Positions 32,913 through 42,924 of a stretch of 64,000 nucleotides of DNA are shown piece by piece. Positions within the stretch are counted from its first letter, which is position 1, and every line of letters begins with the position of its first letter. The notes under the pieces were generated by a model. It saw only the letters and a program-made list of their open reading frames with translations, was not told the DNA's origin and did not search any database. The DNA lies in assembly GCF_000599885.1 (NCBI RefSeq), contig NZ_JFGT01000005.1:434001-498000 (forward strand). The letters run 5' to 3'. The DNA comes from Pantoea sp. IMH (GTDB lineage: Bacteria > Pseudomonadota > Gammaproteobacteria > Enterobacterales > Enterobacteriaceae). The position numbers were made by a program, and so were the translations under genes.

Positions 32913-33335
32913 ATGAAACGTCACTACATTTTTGCCAGCCATGGCTCTTTCGCCGCCGGTATTCGTCAATCCGTAGAGTTGATTCTGGGGGCGCAGCCGC
33001 ATCTGCATGTGCTGTGCGCCTATGTCGATGACAACGACGATTTAACGCAGCAGGTGGACAACCTGATGGCCGCGTTTACGCCGCAGGATGAGCTGATCGT
33101 GATTACCGATATTTTTGCCGGCAGCGTCAATAACGAATTTATTCGCTATCTCCACCGGCCCGATTTTCATCTGCTGGCTGGATTAAACCTGCCGCTGGTG
33201 ATTGAGATGCTGATCGCGCCGCCTGATGAACCAGCGATCCCGCTGATTAACGAGGCGTTGATCAACGCCCGCGAGGGAATGCAGTACTGCAACCAGACCA
33301 TCAGCAGCGCCCGCTGCGCGGATAAAGATTTCTGA
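32913..33335 (+). CDS. gfrA: Mannose-family PTS EIIA component
   Basis: 140 aa from the ATG at 32913 (MKRHYIFASHGSFAAGIRQS), behind a GAGGTCAGG site; the frame also extends to 32889. The family's phosphorylated histidine is in ASHGS (His10). It receives phosphate from HPr and passes it to the EIIB protein encoded next. The set A-B-C-D followed by two SIS-domain deglycases is the layout of the Salmonella gfrABCDEF operon for uptake of glucoselysine and fructoselysine, so I use those names on synteny. Confidence 0.85.
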   Translation: MKRHYIFASHGSFAAGIRQSVELILGAQPHLHVLCAYVDDNDDLTQQVDNLMAAFTPQDELIVITDIFAGSVNNEFIRYLHRPDFHLLAGLNLPLVIEMLIAPPDEPAIPLINEALINAREGMQYCNQTISSARCADKDF

Positions 33336-33350
33336 GCAAGGAGGATAACA

Positions 33351-33821
33351 ATGATAAAGCTGTTACGGGTCGATCATCGACTGCTACACGGCCAGGTCGC
33401 TTTTTCCTGGACCCAGTACATCGGCGCTGACTGCATTCTGATCGCCAATGACAACGTGCCCAACGATGAGTTGCGTAAAACCACCATTAAGCTCGCCAAA
33501 CCGCCTGCGGTAAAGCTGGTGATCAAAAGCATCGACGACGCCATTGAGGCGATCAAAAGCGGCGTTACTGATAAATACCAGCTGTTTATCGTGGTGGAGT
33601 CGGTCACGGACGCCTGGCGGCTGGCTACCGCGCTGCCAGAGATCACCAGCATTAACCTCGGCGGTATTAAAGCCAAAGAGGGCAGCCGGAATATTTCCAA
33701 AGCGATCAACCTGTTGCCGGATGAGATCTCACAGTTGCAGGCGCTGAGCCAGGCGGGCAAAGAGATTGAAATCCGTCAGGTGCCGGGCGATCGCAAACAG
33801 CTGTTTAGCGAAGCGCTGTAG
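33351..33821 (+). CDS. gfrB: Mannose-family PTS EIIB component
   Basis: 156 aa with the diagnostic N-terminus LLRVDHRLLHGQVAFSWTQ, where the histidine of DHRLLHGQ accepts phosphate from EIIA. Strong AAGGAGG site. EIIB hands the phosphate to the sugar amine bound by the membrane components C and D. Gene order and size match the sorbose/mannose PTS family. Confidence 0.9.
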   Translation: MIKLLRVDHRLLHGQVAFSWTQYIGADCILIANDNVPNDELRKTTIKLAKPPAVKLVIKSIDDAIEAIKSGVTDKYQLFIVVESVTDAWRLATALPEITSINLGGIKAKEGSRNISKAINLLPDEISQLQALSQAGKEIEIRQVPGDRKQLFSEAL

Positions 33822-33835
33822 CGCGAGGAGTGATG

Positions 33836-34612
33836 ATGACAGAAGCACTATTGCTGGGGCTGGTGGCGTTTATCGCCCAGTCTGAATATGCGATGGGCAC
33901 CTCGCTGCTCTCCAGGCCGATCGTCACCGGCCTGTTGACCGGCCTGGTGCTGGGCGATGTGCAAACCGGGGTGATTATGGGCGCGACGCTGGAGCTGGCG
34001 TTTATCGGCTCATTCTCGGTGGGGGCGTCGATTCCGCCCGATGTGGTGACCGGCGGCATCCTTGGCGTCGCCTTCGCCATTACCTCTGGCGCAGGCACCG
34101 AAACCGCGCTGCTTTTGGGTCTGCCTATCGCCACCCTGACGCTGGTCCTGAAAAATGTCTACCTCGGGCTGTTTATCCCCACGCTCAGCCATAAGGCGGA
34201 CGCCTATGCCGAGCAGGGCAATACCGGCGGTATTGAGCGTATGCACCTGCTTGCCGGGTTCGGTCTGTCGCTGATGCTGGCAACCATCGTTACCGTCTCC
34301 TTCCTGGTCGGCAGTGGGGCGGTAAAAAGCCTGCTCGACGCCATTCCTGAATTTATCAAACATGGGCTGAGCGTCGCGACCGGCCTGATCCCGGCGCTTG
34401 GCTTCGCCATGCTGGCGCGGCTGCTGATTAACAAAAAGGTCGCCCCTTACTTTTTCCTGGGCTTTGTGCTGATGGCCTACCTCAAAATCCCGGTGACCGG
34501 TATTGCTATTCTCGGCGCGATTGTCGCGGTGGTGATGGTAAATATGACGCAGCAACCGGCACAACGCGCCTCAACGGCACAAGGAGTAAACGATGACGAA
34601 GATGACTTCTGA
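33836..34612 (+). CDS. gfrC: Mannose-family PTS EIIC membrane component
   Basis: 258 aa from the ATG at 33836, placed a normal distance from the GCGAGGAG site; two further in-frame starts (33830 GTG, 33833 ATG) lie too close to that site. Hydrophobic throughout, with the family stretches VLGDVQTGVIMGATLELAFIG and FSVGASIPPDVVTGG near the N-terminus. It forms part of the translocation channel together with EIID. Its 3' end overlaps the EIID start by 20 nt. Confidence 0.9.
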   Translation: MTEALLLGLVAFIAQSEYAMGTSLLSRPIVTGLLTGLVLGDVQTGVIMGATLELAFIGSFSVGASIPPDVVTGGILGVAFAITSGAGTETALLLGLPIATLTLVLKNVYLGLFIPTLSHKADAYAEQGNTGGIERMHLLAGFGLSLMLATIVTVSFLVGSGAVKSLLDAIPEFIKHGLSVATGLIPALGFAMLARLLINKKVAPYFFLGFVLMAYLKIPVTGIAILGAIVAVVMVNMTQQPAQRASTAQGVNDDEDDF

Positions 34613-35429
34613 CAACGCGCAGCCGGTGGAGCCGCAGATTACCCCGCGCGACCTGCGCCGTGTGTTCTGGCGCTCTTTCCAGATGGAGTTTTCGTGGAAC
34701 TACGAGCGGCAAATGAACCTGGCCTTTGCCTACGCGATGATGCCGGTGTTGAAAAAACTCTATACGCGCCATGAGGATCTGGTCAGCGCGCTGAAACGCC
34801 ACCTGGTGTTCTTCAATACCACGCCGCATATCGTCACGCTGATCCTCGGCATTACCGCAGCCATGGAGGAGAAAAACCGCAGCGGCGGCGGCATGGACAG
34901 CGCCTCGATCGATAACGTGAAGGCGTCACTGATGGGGCCGCTGGCTGGGCTGGGCGACTCCTTTTTCTGGGGCACGCTGCGGCTGATTGCCACCGGTATC
35001 GGCACCAGCCTGGCGCTGAAGGGCAATATTCTGGGGCCGATTCTGTTTGTGCTGATTTTCAATATTCCGCATATCCTGGTGCGCTGGCTGTTTACCCGCT
35101 GGGGCTACGTGCTGGGCACCGGCGTACTTCAGCGCATTCAGAAAAGCGGCATGATGGAAAGCGTCACCTACGGCGCCTCGATTATCGGCCTGATGGTGGT
35201 GGGCGCGATGACCGCCTCGATGATCGATATCACCATTCCCATTACCTTCGGTGCAGGCGAGGCGAAAACGCAGGTTCAGGAGATTATCAACGACATTATG
35301 CCCTGCCTGTTACCGTTGCTGAGCTTCGGCATTGTTTACTGGCTGCTGGGCAAAAAGGTACAGCCGCTGGCGATTATTGGCGGGATGGCGCTGGTCGGCA
35401 TTCTGGGTTCATGGATTGGTCTGTTCTGA
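34593..35429 (+). CDS. gfrD: Mannose-family PTS EIID membrane component
   Basis: 278 aa, beginning with a soluble segment and the family signature DLRRVFWRSFQMEFSWNYER, then KASLMGPLAGLGDSFFWGTL and several membrane helices at the C-terminus. Specific to the mannose PTS family. Works with the EIIC component for uptake and phosphorylation of the substrate. Confidence 0.92.
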   Translation: MTKMTSDNAQPVEPQITPRDLRRVFWRSFQMEFSWNYERQMNLAFAYAMMPVLKKLYTRHEDLVSALKRHLVFFNTTPHIVTLILGITAAMEEKNRSGGGMDSASIDNVKASLMGPLAGLGDSFFWGTLRLIATGIGTSLALKGNILGPILFVLIFNIPHILVRWLFTRWGYVLGTGVLQRIQKSGMMESVTYGASIIGLMVVGAMTASMIDITIPITFGAGEAKTQVQEIINDIMPCLLPLLSFGIVYWLLGKKVQPLAIIGGMALVGILGSWIGLF

Positions 35430-35439
35430 GGAGAAAATC

Positions 35440-36501
35440 ATGGCGGTCACGATGATCAACTGTATCGAACGCGAGCCGGAAGTGCTGGCGCGCATTCTGG
35501 ATGAATACCCGCAAAAACTGGCGGCGGTGTCGACGCTGCTGGCGCAAAAGCCGGTAAGGCGACTGCTGATCCTCGCCACCGGCTCGTCGCTGAATGCCGC
35601 ACAGTGTGCCACGTTCGCCTTCAGCCAGTGGGCAAATATCCAACCCGAGATTAAGGAGCCGTACCCTTTTACCCATTACGAGCGCTTTGATGACGCCACC
35701 GACTGGGTGATTTCCCTGTCGCAAAGCGGCAAAAGCCACTCGACGCTTGAGGCGCAGCGCAAAGCACAGGCGGCGGGGCGCAAAGTTTACTGCCTGACCG
35801 CTAATCCCGACAGCCCGCTGGCGCGTGAGGCCGACGCGGTGCTGGATATTAACTGCGGGATTGAGCCGGTGGGCTTTGTCACCCTGGGTTTTAGCGCGAC
35901 GGTGCTGAACCTGTTGCTGATTGCCCTGCTGGCTGGCGAAGCGCAGGGCGAGCTGGATGCGGACCACCGCGAACAGATTCTGCATTCGCTGCGTGAGGTG
36001 ACGCGCTACCTGCCGGAAGCGATGCGTCGTAGTGAGGCGTTTATTACGCGCCACCAGGCCGTGTTGGCTGCCGCGCCGCGCTATGTCGCCATTGGCTATG
36101 GCGGTCTGGTGGGCGTGGCAAAGGAGTTTGAAACCAAGTTCACCGAGACGGTGCGCCGTCCGTCGGGCGGTTTCGAACTGGAGGCCTATATGCACGGCCC
36201 CTACCTGGAAGCCAATCCGGAGCATCTGCTGCTGTTTATTGAAGATGCGCCGCACTCGCGCCTCGCCGCGTTGCGCGACTACATGCGCCCGCACGTTAAG
36301 GCGGCCTTTACCCTTAGCGCCAGCGGCGAATGCAGTGAAAACCAGCTGGGACTGAATTTCCCCGTCGATCCTTTACTGGCGCCGCTGTTATTGATCGTGC
36401 CGGTACAGATCATGGCTTATCGGGTCGCCACGCTGAAAGGCATTAATTTAAGCGTGCGCATCTTTGACGATTTTGACCGGGTATTACAAAGCAAAATCTA
36501 A
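35440..36501 (+). CDS. gfrE: SIS-domain deglycase (glucoselysine-6-phosphate type)
   Basis: 353 aa from the ATG at 35440 (AGGAG site); the frame extends upstream into the EIID gene. Two SIS sugar-isomerase domains, as in GlmS and FrlB: the first has ATGSSLNAA and SLSQSGKSHST, the second YGGLVGVAKEFETKFTETVR. In Salmonella the first of the two deglycases of this operon splits glucoselysine 6-phosphate to lysine and glucose 6-phosphate. Which substrate each protein takes here is inferred from gene order only. Confidence 0.82.
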   Translation: MAVTMINCIEREPEVLARILDEYPQKLAAVSTLLAQKPVRRLLILATGSSLNAAQCATFAFSQWANIQPEIKEPYPFTHYERFDDATDWVISLSQSGKSHSTLEAQRKAQAAGRKVYCLTANPDSPLAREADAVLDINCGIEPVGFVTLGFSATVLNLLLIALLAGEAQGELDADHREQILHSLREVTRYLPEAMRRSEAFITRHQAVLAAAPRYVAIGYGGLVGVAKEFETKFTETVRRPSGGFELEAYMHGPYLEANPEHLLLFIEDAPHSRLAALRDYMRPHVKAAFTLSASGECSENQLGLNFPVDPLLAPLLLIVPVQIMAYRVATLKGINLSVRIFDDFDRVLQSKI

Positions 36502-36519
36502 TCACTCAGGAGAAATAAT

Positions 36520-37530
36520 ATGTTGGGTTTTAATCAGGACGAGTACCTGACCAGTGCTCGTGAGATCATCGCTGCGCGTAAAATCGCAGAGCAGGTAGCG
36601 GAAAATATTCATCAGGGCGGCTACAGCAATCTGTTTTTCGCCTCGGTAGGTGGTTCGCTGGCACCGATGATGGCCATCAGTGAGTTCGCCAAAGAGTGTA
36701 CCGCGCTGCCGGTTTATACCGAGCAGGCAGCGGAGTTAATCAGCAAGGGGAATAAAAAACTAACCAAAGATTCGGTGGTGGTTACCCTGTCTAAATCGGG
36801 CGATACCAAAGAATCGGTGGCGATTGCGCAGTGGTGTAAAGCGCAGGGCATTCGCGTGGTGGCGATCACCAAAAACAGCGATTCACCGCTGGCCAGCAAC
36901 GCCAGCTGGCATATTCCGATGCGCCACAAAAATGGGGTGGAATATGAATATATGCTGCTGTACTGGTTGTTCTTTCGGCTGGTGGCGCTGAACGGCGAAT
37001 TTGCCGGATATGACCGCTTCGCCAGCCAGCTGGAGCTGCTGCCGGAAAATCTGTTACAGGCCAAGCGTGACTTTGACCCGCGCGCTGATGAGATTGCCCG
37101 TCAGTATCATGACCGTGACTATATGATGTGGATCGGCGGCGCGGAGATGTGGGGCGAGGTTTACCTGTTTTCGATGTGTATTCTGGAGGAGATGCAGTGG
37201 AAGCGCACCAAATCGGTCAGCTCAGCTGAGTTTTTCCACGGGACGCTGGAGCTGCTGGAAAAAGAGGTGCCGCTGTTCCTGGTGAAAGGCGAAGGGAGGT
37301 GCCGGGCGCTGGACGATCGGGTTGAAGCCTTTGCCGGTAAAATTAGCGACCATGTGGTGGTTATCGATCCACGCGAGTATCGCCTGAACGGTATTGATGA
37401 GGCGTTCCGCTGGATTATGGCGCCCTGTGTGGCTTCCACGCTGCTGGTTGACCGGCTGGCAGCGCACTTCGAGAAATATACCGGCCACGATCTGAATATT
37501 CGCCGCTATTACCGTCAGTTTGACTATTAA
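36520..37530 (+). CDS. gfrF: SIS-domain deglycase (fructoselysine-6-phosphate type, FrlB-like)
   Basis: 336 aa with an AGGAG site. SIS motifs ASVGGSLAPM and VVTLSKSGDTKES are visible. The second domain includes FHGTLELLEKEVPLFLVKGE, where the glutamates and histidine typical of FrlB-like deglycases lie. Expected to split fructoselysine 6-phosphate into lysine and glucose 6-phosphate. It is the last gene of the operon and is followed by a hairpin with a T-tract. Confidence 0.85.
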   Translation: MLGFNQDEYLTSAREIIAARKIAEQVAENIHQGGYSNLFFASVGGSLAPMMAISEFAKECTALPVYTEQAAELISKGNKKLTKDSVVVTLSKSGDTKESVAIAQWCKAQGIRVVAITKNSDSPLASNASWHIPMRHKNGVEYEYMLLYWLFFRLVALNGEFAGYDRFASQLELLPENLLQAKRDFDPRADEIARQYHDRDYMMWIGGAEMWGEVYLFSMCILEEMQWKRTKSVSSAEFFHGTLELLEKEVPLFLVKGEGRCRALDDRVEAFAGKISDHVVVIDPREYRLNGIDEAFRWIMAPCVASTLLVDRLAAHFEKYTGHDLNIRRYYRQFDY

Positions 37531-37589
37531 TTTGCGTCGCCCTTTCCGTGCCGGAGAGGGCCGCTTCTGGCTTAACTTCGCTCAGCTAA

Positions 37590-37614
37590 AGATGCATCAG
37601 ATGCATCTGTTTTT
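37590..37614 (+). terminator. Terminator after the gfr operon
   Basis: 8-bp inverted repeat AGATGCAT / ATGCATCT with a 3-nt loop, followed by GTTTTT, 60 nt after the last deglycase gene. Confidence 0.65.
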
Positions 37615-37653
37615 CGGGTCTGTTTACCCTGTCTGACAGGGTAAACAGACCCG
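37615..37653. repeat. Perfect 39-bp palindrome
   Basis: Two 19-nt arms, the left beginning CGGGTCTGTTTACCC and the right ending GGGTAAACAGACCCG, around a single central base at 37634. It directly follows the T-tract of the gfr terminator and is itself followed by TTTT, so it could act as a second terminator, or be the paired ends of a lost mobile element. Confidence 0.85.
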
Positions 37654-37710
37654 TTTTAGATCTATGCATTATTAAAGGTGAACGATATCTGGCAGCCCAG
37701 GCTTTCTGCC

Positions 37711-37851
37711 GTAAGACTCTTTAAGATAATCGCTACAGTTCAGTCTGATCGCGATGAGTGGACAGCTTACTATCACAATAAGCGAACCCATGCGAAGGTG
37801 ATGGTGCTGTGCCCGAACGACATAGAAACGTTACCTGAAAAGAGCCTGTAA
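37711..37851 (+). pseudogene. Possible C-terminal scrap of an integrase-core transposase
   Basis: A frame without a start ends at TAA 37851 and reads DRDEWTAYYHNKRTHAKVMV then LCPNDIETLPEKSL. The YYHNKRTHA stretch resembles the YYNxxRPHxxL motif near the C-terminus of IS3/IS481-type transposases. No other transposase sequence remains around it. The 37654-37932 interval otherwise contains no gene. Weak but positioned next to the 39-bp palindrome. Confidence 0.35.
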
Positions 37852-37932
37852 GCATTCAAGCCGGACGCAATCTGACAGATATCGGTATAAATAACTAATA
37901 TCTGTCAGATCGGATTTAATTTTTCGGTGAAT

Positions 37933-39408
37933 TTAAAGCTTTGTAATATATTCAGCGACAGTGGCTTTTGCGCCATTTTTCAGCAGGGAGAGGTAAGCCT
38001 GCGTCACCTGCGTCACAAACAGCGGTTCCTGCGGTAATTCGTTGCCGAAAATGGCCTCCACGCCCAGCAGCGCTTTTACCCGCTGCTCGCCTTCTGCGCT
38101 CTGCATCACCGCATTCTGCAATACCGGCAACAGCGGATCGCTTACGTCAATACGGTTTCCCTGTTCATCCACTCCGCCGACGTAACGCATCCAGCCCGCT
38201 ACGCCCAGCGCCAGCAGATCGAAACGATGGTGATGAGCCAGGTGCCAGCGAATGGAGTCCAACATGCGCTGCGGCAGTTTCTGGCTGCCGTCCATCGCAA
38301 TCTGCCAGGTACGGTGACGCAGCCCCGTGTTGCTGTAGCGCGCAATCAACATATCGGCATAGCGGGTGAGATCCACCCCCGTCACGCTCAGCGTCGGTGC
38401 CTGCTCTTCCAGCATCAGCGCCCTCGCGGCACGCCGGAAGTGCTCATCTTCCATACACTCATTAATGTGCTGATAGCCGGCAAGATAACCCAGATAGGCG
38501 AGGAAAGAGTGGCTGCCATTAAGCATACGCAGCTTCATCTCTTCAAACGGCAGCACGTTAGCCACCAGTTCGGCTCCGGCCTTTTCCCATTCCGGGCGGC
38601 CTGCGACAAAGTTGTCTTCGATAACCCACTGGCGAAATGGCTCGCAGGCCACGCCTGCCGGATCGCGCACGCCAGTAAGCTGTTCAATCTTATCCAGCGT
38701 TTCCGCCGTCATCGCCGGGACGATACGATCCACCATCGTGGAGGGGAACGTCACGTTCTGCTCAATCCAGTTAGCCAGCCCGGCATCAACGGCTTGCGCA
38801 TAGGCGCATATTACGTTGCGCATAACATGACCGTTTTCCGGCATATTGTCGCAGGACATCACGGTAAACGCCGGGAGACCCGCCGCTCTGCGGCGCGCCA
38901 GCGCTGCCACAATAACGCCCGGCGCTGATTTCGGCTGCTGGGGGTTTTGCAGATCGGCAACGATAGCCGGGTGATCGAGCATCAACTGACCGGTAGCCGG
39001 AGAGTGGCAGTAACCTTTTTCCGTGATCGTCAACGATACAATGGCAACCTGCGGCTCGCACATGGCAGCCAGCACCGTTTCCAGTCCATCCACCTGCGCG
39101 TGCAGCGCGTTCTTCACTACGCCAACCACGCGGGCGGTCCATGCATTGGCCGACATTTCCGCCACCGTATAGAGGCGATCCTGATTTTTCAGATCGGCGA
39201 TCTGCTGCTCGCCGCCAATCAGGTTAACTTCGGTGTAGCCCCAGTCGCTGCCGTGTTCAGCAGCCAGAATATCGGCATAAACGGCCTGATGCGCACGATG
39301 AAACGCGCCAAATCCCAGGTGAACAATTCGCGGAACCAGCGCGTTGCGATCCCAGTTCGGAACGGTGGCTTTCGCGTGTAATAGCTTATTTTGCATCATT
39401 CTACTCAC
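37933..39408 (-). CDS. uxuB: Fructuronate reductase (mannitol dehydrogenase family)
   Basis: 491 aa, close to E. coli UxuB (486 aa). The NAD-binding start [17 protein letters not shown] is typical of the long-chain mannitol dehydrogenase family. The central signature with [16 protein letters not shown] and [20 protein letters not shown] contains the catalytic lysine and substrate contacts. Reaction: D-fructuronate to D-mannonate with NADH. The mannonate then goes to UxuA, encoded divergently in the same locus. Tagaturonate reductase is a possible alternative, but the presence of uxuA and absence of uxaA/uxaB favour UxuB. Confidence 0.87.
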   Translation of the reverse strand: MSRMMQNKLLHAKATVPNWDRNALVPRIVHLGFGAFHRAHQAVYADILAAEHGSDWGYTEVNLIGGEQQIADLKNQDRLYTVAEMSANAWTARVVGVVKNALHAQVDGLETVLAAMCEPQVAIVSLTITEKGYCHSPATGQLMLDHPAIVADLQNPQQPKSAPGVIVAALARRRAAGLPAFTVMSCDNMPENGHVMRNVICAYAQAVDAGLANWIEQNVTFPSTMVDRIVPAMTAETLDKIEQLTGVRDPAGVACEPFRQWVIEDNFVAGRPEWEKAGAELVANVLPFEEMKLRMLNGSHSFLAYLGYLAGYQHINECMEDEHFRRAARALMLEEQAPTLSVTGVDLTRYADMLIARYSNTGLRHRTWQIAMDGSQKLPQRMLDSIRWHLAHHHRFDLLALGVAGWMRYVGGVDEQGNRIDVSDPLLPVLQNAVMQSAEGEQRVKALLGVEAIFGNELPQEPLFVTQVTQAYLSLLKNGAKATVAEYITKL

Positions 39409-39470
39409 TGTATAATAAAGAGGGAGTGGTGGCAGCAGGCATATTGCGCCCTTGCTGCCGCCAGGCTGTA

Positions 39471-41015
39471 TCAGCTCAGTATGGAGGTGGGTTCAATGGG
39501 TTTTGCCCGTTCAGGTGCGCTTTGACACCAGAGCGAGTCATAGCTGTAGCCCGTCAGGTCTTCCACAATATGGCGGGCTTCCGGCGTCACATCCTGTTTA
39601 AGACCGTCCGCTTTGAGACGTTCAATTTCGTCCACGAAAATTTTGTGCGTGCGCTTATTCAGATGGAAGGTCAGCGCTTGCCACAGTGCAATAATCAGAA
39701 GCCCGGCCGTGCCGACGAACAGCAGCATGGCAATGGTCGTGATCGCTTCCTGCGGCTGCGTCTGGCTGCCTTTCACGAAGCCGCCGCTTTGCAAAAGCAG
39801 GCCCACGGCAAAGGTCGCAATAGCCACCGTTGTTTTACGGGAGAACGTCATGACGGCGGCAAACAGCCCTTCACGGCGCTGACGGGTGATCATTTCGTCA
39901 ATGTCCGGGATGAACGGGAACACGTTCCACGGCGTGAACTCCAGAATGCAGCGCCCGACCTGGTAAACCCCGGCGATAACCACTAACAGCACCACTTTGT
40001 TGTCGGTCGGGAACTGATAAACCAGGAAGAACCCGCCCAGACACAGCAGCATCAGGCTGTAGGAGAAGACATAGAGGCGGGAAGGGCCGTATTTAATAAT
40101 CGCCACGCCCGCCGCCAGCGTGACCGGCAAGCCGACGATACTCATCGACAGCAATGTTCCCGCCAGCGAGGATGAAACATTCAGACAGTAGACGCAGAAA
40201 AAGACGAATACGGTGTTGTAGACATCCTTAGCGGTAAAGGAGAAAAGGTAGATCGTCAGATGTTTACGAAACGCACGCACTTTTAACGTTGAGGCATACT
40301 CTTTGAACAGGTTGCCAAACGCCGCCAGTTTCTCACCAGCGGTCATGGGCTGACGCTCTTTTTCCATTTCAGCCAGCATTTCCGGCGTCAGTTCACGTTC
40401 CCAGGTCACTTTCCAGGAGATAAACACACAGACCGTAAACATGATGGCAAACACAACGCCGTTGATCAGATACGCATCCGCGTTGTTTTCACCCAGCCAG
40501 CCAATCAGCAGGCCCGGAATAAAGGTAGCAAGGAACGTCCCGGATGCCGACAGGAACATGCGGCACGTTGACAGTTTGGTACGGTCAGTGAAGTCTTTGG
40601 TCATCTCAGACGGCAGCGTTTCCCACGGGATCAGCACCATAGCGGCGATAATCTCAAAGGCCAGATATACCGAGAGATAGAACCAGAAGTTCATACCATT
40701 CAGCCACAACAGGATATAAACCAGCATGAGTGGCGCGCCAATGAGCAGGAAGAACCGGCGGCGGCCAAATTTCTTGCCCAGATAATTCTTATAGAAATGG
40801 TCCGTGAAACTGCCCATAAACAGGCTCACGATCGCATCGACAATACGCGCTACCGCCACAATAGACGCCGCTTCAATCGGCGACAGACCAACAAAGGTGG
40901 TATAGAAGAAAAGCAGCCAGGCACCGATAACGGTAAATGCTCCGCCCCCCATGATATCCGTCAGGCCGTAGCCGATACTGACGGGAATGGTGACTTTTCT
41001 GTTCTTACGAGTCAT
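39471..41015 (-). CDS. GPH-family sugar (probably hexuronate or glucuronide) transporter
   Basis: 514 aa, about 12 membrane helices. The N-terminus ([20 protein letters not shown]) and the cytosolic loop [20 protein letters not shown] are typical of the glycoside-pentoside-hexuronide:cation symporters (UidB, MelB, YihO relatives). A long C-terminal tail of about 60 residues follows the last helix. Encoded between uxaC and uxuB in one operon, so the substrate is probably glucuronate, galacturonate or a glucuronide. Specificity cannot be read from the sequence. Confidence 0.85.
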   Translation of the reverse strand: MTRKNRKVTIPVSIGYGLTDIMGGGAFTVIGAWLLFFYTTFVGLSPIEAASIVAVARIVDAIVSLFMGSFTDHFYKNYLGKKFGRRRFFLLIGAPLMLVYILLWLNGMNFWFYLSVYLAFEIIAAMVLIPWETLPSEMTKDFTDRTKLSTCRMFLSASGTFLATFIPGLLIGWLGENNADAYLINGVVFAIMFTVCVFISWKVTWERELTPEMLAEMEKERQPMTAGEKLAAFGNLFKEYASTLKVRAFRKHLTIYLFSFTAKDVYNTVFVFFCVYCLNVSSSLAGTLLSMSIVGLPVTLAAGVAIIKYGPSRLYVFSYSLMLLCLGGFFLVYQFPTDNKVVLLVVIAGVYQVGRCILEFTPWNVFPFIPDIDEMITRQRREGLFAAVMTFSRKTTVAIATFAVGLLLQSGGFVKGSQTQPQEAITTIAMLLFVGTAGLLIIALWQALTFHLNKRTHKIFVDEIERLKADGLKQDVTPEARHIVEDLTGYSYDSLWCQSAPERAKPIEPTSILS

Positions 41016-41035
41016 CGTTTATTCCTGCATCAGTC

Positions 41036-42459
41036 TTATCGGAAACGGAAATAGCGGCGGGCGTTATCCACGCAAATGCCACGAATCATATTATTGAGGA
41101 TTGCATCGTCCTCCGGCACTTCTCCTCTTTCGAACCACCCGCCAATTAAATCACAGAGGATTCGGCGGAAATAATCGTGTCGGGTATAGGAGACAAAGCT
41201 GCGGGAATCCGTCAGCATACCGATAAAGTTAGAGAGTAATCCCTGATCGGCAAGCGTATTAAGCTGATTCACCATGCCGCGTCGCGTATCGTTAAACCAC
41301 CAACCGGAGCCAAATTGCAGCGGGGATTTCACGCCATCTTCACCGCTCTGGAAATTAGCGATGGTGGAGGCAACCACATCGTTATAGCTGGCGTTGAGGT
41401 TATAGAGGATCGTTTTCGGCAGGCCGTTGTTTTCCGCCATTGCGTTCAGCAGATCGTTCAGGCTTTCCGCAAGGTGTGTCTGATCGCCAATGGAATCAAA
41501 ACCACAGTTAATACCGATTTTTTCGAACATTGGCACATTGTTGTTGCGAATCGCGCCAAAATGAATCTGCATTGCCCAATCACGCTGTTTGTACATTTTG
41601 GCCAGGGCGACAAAAATAAGGCTATCCCAGGCCTGAAGTTCATCTTCACTCAGTGCATCACCTGCCAGTCGACGCTGGAACAGCACGGCCTGCCCGGCAT
41701 CATCAAGCGGGCGAAAACGAATGGCCAGCGGCCCATGATCCGACACCCGACAACCCGTGCTGTGGAAAAAATCGATGCGCGCCTCAAGCGCCGCGAGAAA
41801 TTCATCCAGGGTGGTAATGGTTTTTTCGGTCTTCTGCGACAGGCGAGAAACAAACGTCAGGAAACGATCGGGATGCGTTTCAAACAGTTCATCGGGGCGG
41901 AAGGTCGGCAGCACGAGCGTTGAAAAATCACGCTTTTCCGCCAGTCGCTGATGATATACCAGATCGTCAAGCGGCCCATCGGTTGTGCAAAGCGCTTCAA
42001 CATTTGAACGGGTAATTAACGCCTGCGGTAAAAAATCATCGCGACGTAATTGTTCATTACACTGCGCCATAATTATGCGCCAGTTCTTACTGTTTAACGT
42101 TTCCTCAATTGCAAAATAATATTTCAGTTCAAGATGGTCCAGTGATATAGCGGATTGCCAAAGCTTGCCTCAACGGTTTGCGCCCACGCTTCAAATTTTT
42201 CCTCTGAAGAGGCGTCACCGGTAATTTTCCGCTCGGGTATGCCATTGGCGCGCATCGCCCGCCATTTATAATGATCCCCTTCCAGCCAAAGCTGGGTAAT
42301 ATCAGCAAAAGGTTTGTTTTCCCAAATCGCTTTCGCTTCAAGATGGCAGTGATAGTCAATAATAGGTAACGACTTAGCTAGCTCAGAATATAACCGCTGG
42401 CCTGGTGCGTTATTTATCATAAAGGATTGATTTATCATGGGCATAACTACTCCGTACAA
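41036..42459 (-). pseudogene. uxaC: Glucuronate isomerase gene with a one-base frameshift
   Basis: Two adjacent frames together encode UxaC. The first (42459 to 42124) has the metal-binding N-terminus PIIDYHCHLEAKAIWE and runs to GNPLYHWT before an early stop. The second (42070 to 41036) covers the rest, including HFGAIRNNNVPMFEKIG, QFGSGWWFNDTRRGMVNQL and MLTDSRSFVSYTRHDYFRRI. Adding one C within TGGACC near 42135 restores HWTHLELKYYFAIE, the sequence expected from E. coli UxaC, and joins the two frames through to MAQCNEQL. So there is a single-base deletion or a sequencing error. If real, the strain cannot convert glucuronate to fructuronate through this copy. First gene of the uxaC-transporter-uxuB operon. 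Confidence 0.9.
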
Positions 42460-42924
42460 GGAGAGGGGGTTGGCTAAAACATCCCCAGATTGAGACTAAA
42501 ATCGGTATGTGACAGGTATTTAATAGGCCCGACATTACTCCTCCCACACACTTAAAGTCTACTACCATACAAGAGCAATTAAGTAATTTTTGACTTAACT
42601 CATGTTATGTAACTTTCAATAAGAAATAACCTTCATGCGTGATGACATGTATTAATCACTGTGGTACAGAGGCATTTTTCACGATAAACGACAAATAAAA
42701 ACAAACTGAATATTATGTTTTACAAAATTAAAACACTTGCCGAAAATCAGCTTTAAAGTAAAAGATTGCCCTTAACGTAAAGGGATATTTGGGTCGGCAT
42801 TTACTCTTTATTTCTACAGCAGGGTTGAGCAAATTTTCACTGCTGAATATACTGTCAAATACTAGTATGGTAAGAAATGAAATATACACTAAATATGCAA
42901 TAAGATAAGAAAGGCGGACAAAGA
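42460..42924. other. Divergent regulatory region between uxaC and uxuA
   Basis: 465 nt, markedly AT-rich, no gene. It contains a perfect 10-bp palindrome ATACTAGTAT (about 42860-42869) running into GGTA, and the same word GTATGGTA on the opposite strand near 42567. This is compatible with a pair of operators for a GntR-type uronate regulator (UxuR/ExuR class), but neither matches the E. coli consensus well. Confidence 0.4.

Noticed and set aside
42600-42700. Possible CRP site upstream of uxuA
   Set aside because: GTGA and TCAC words are present but too far apart to form the N6-spaced palindrome.
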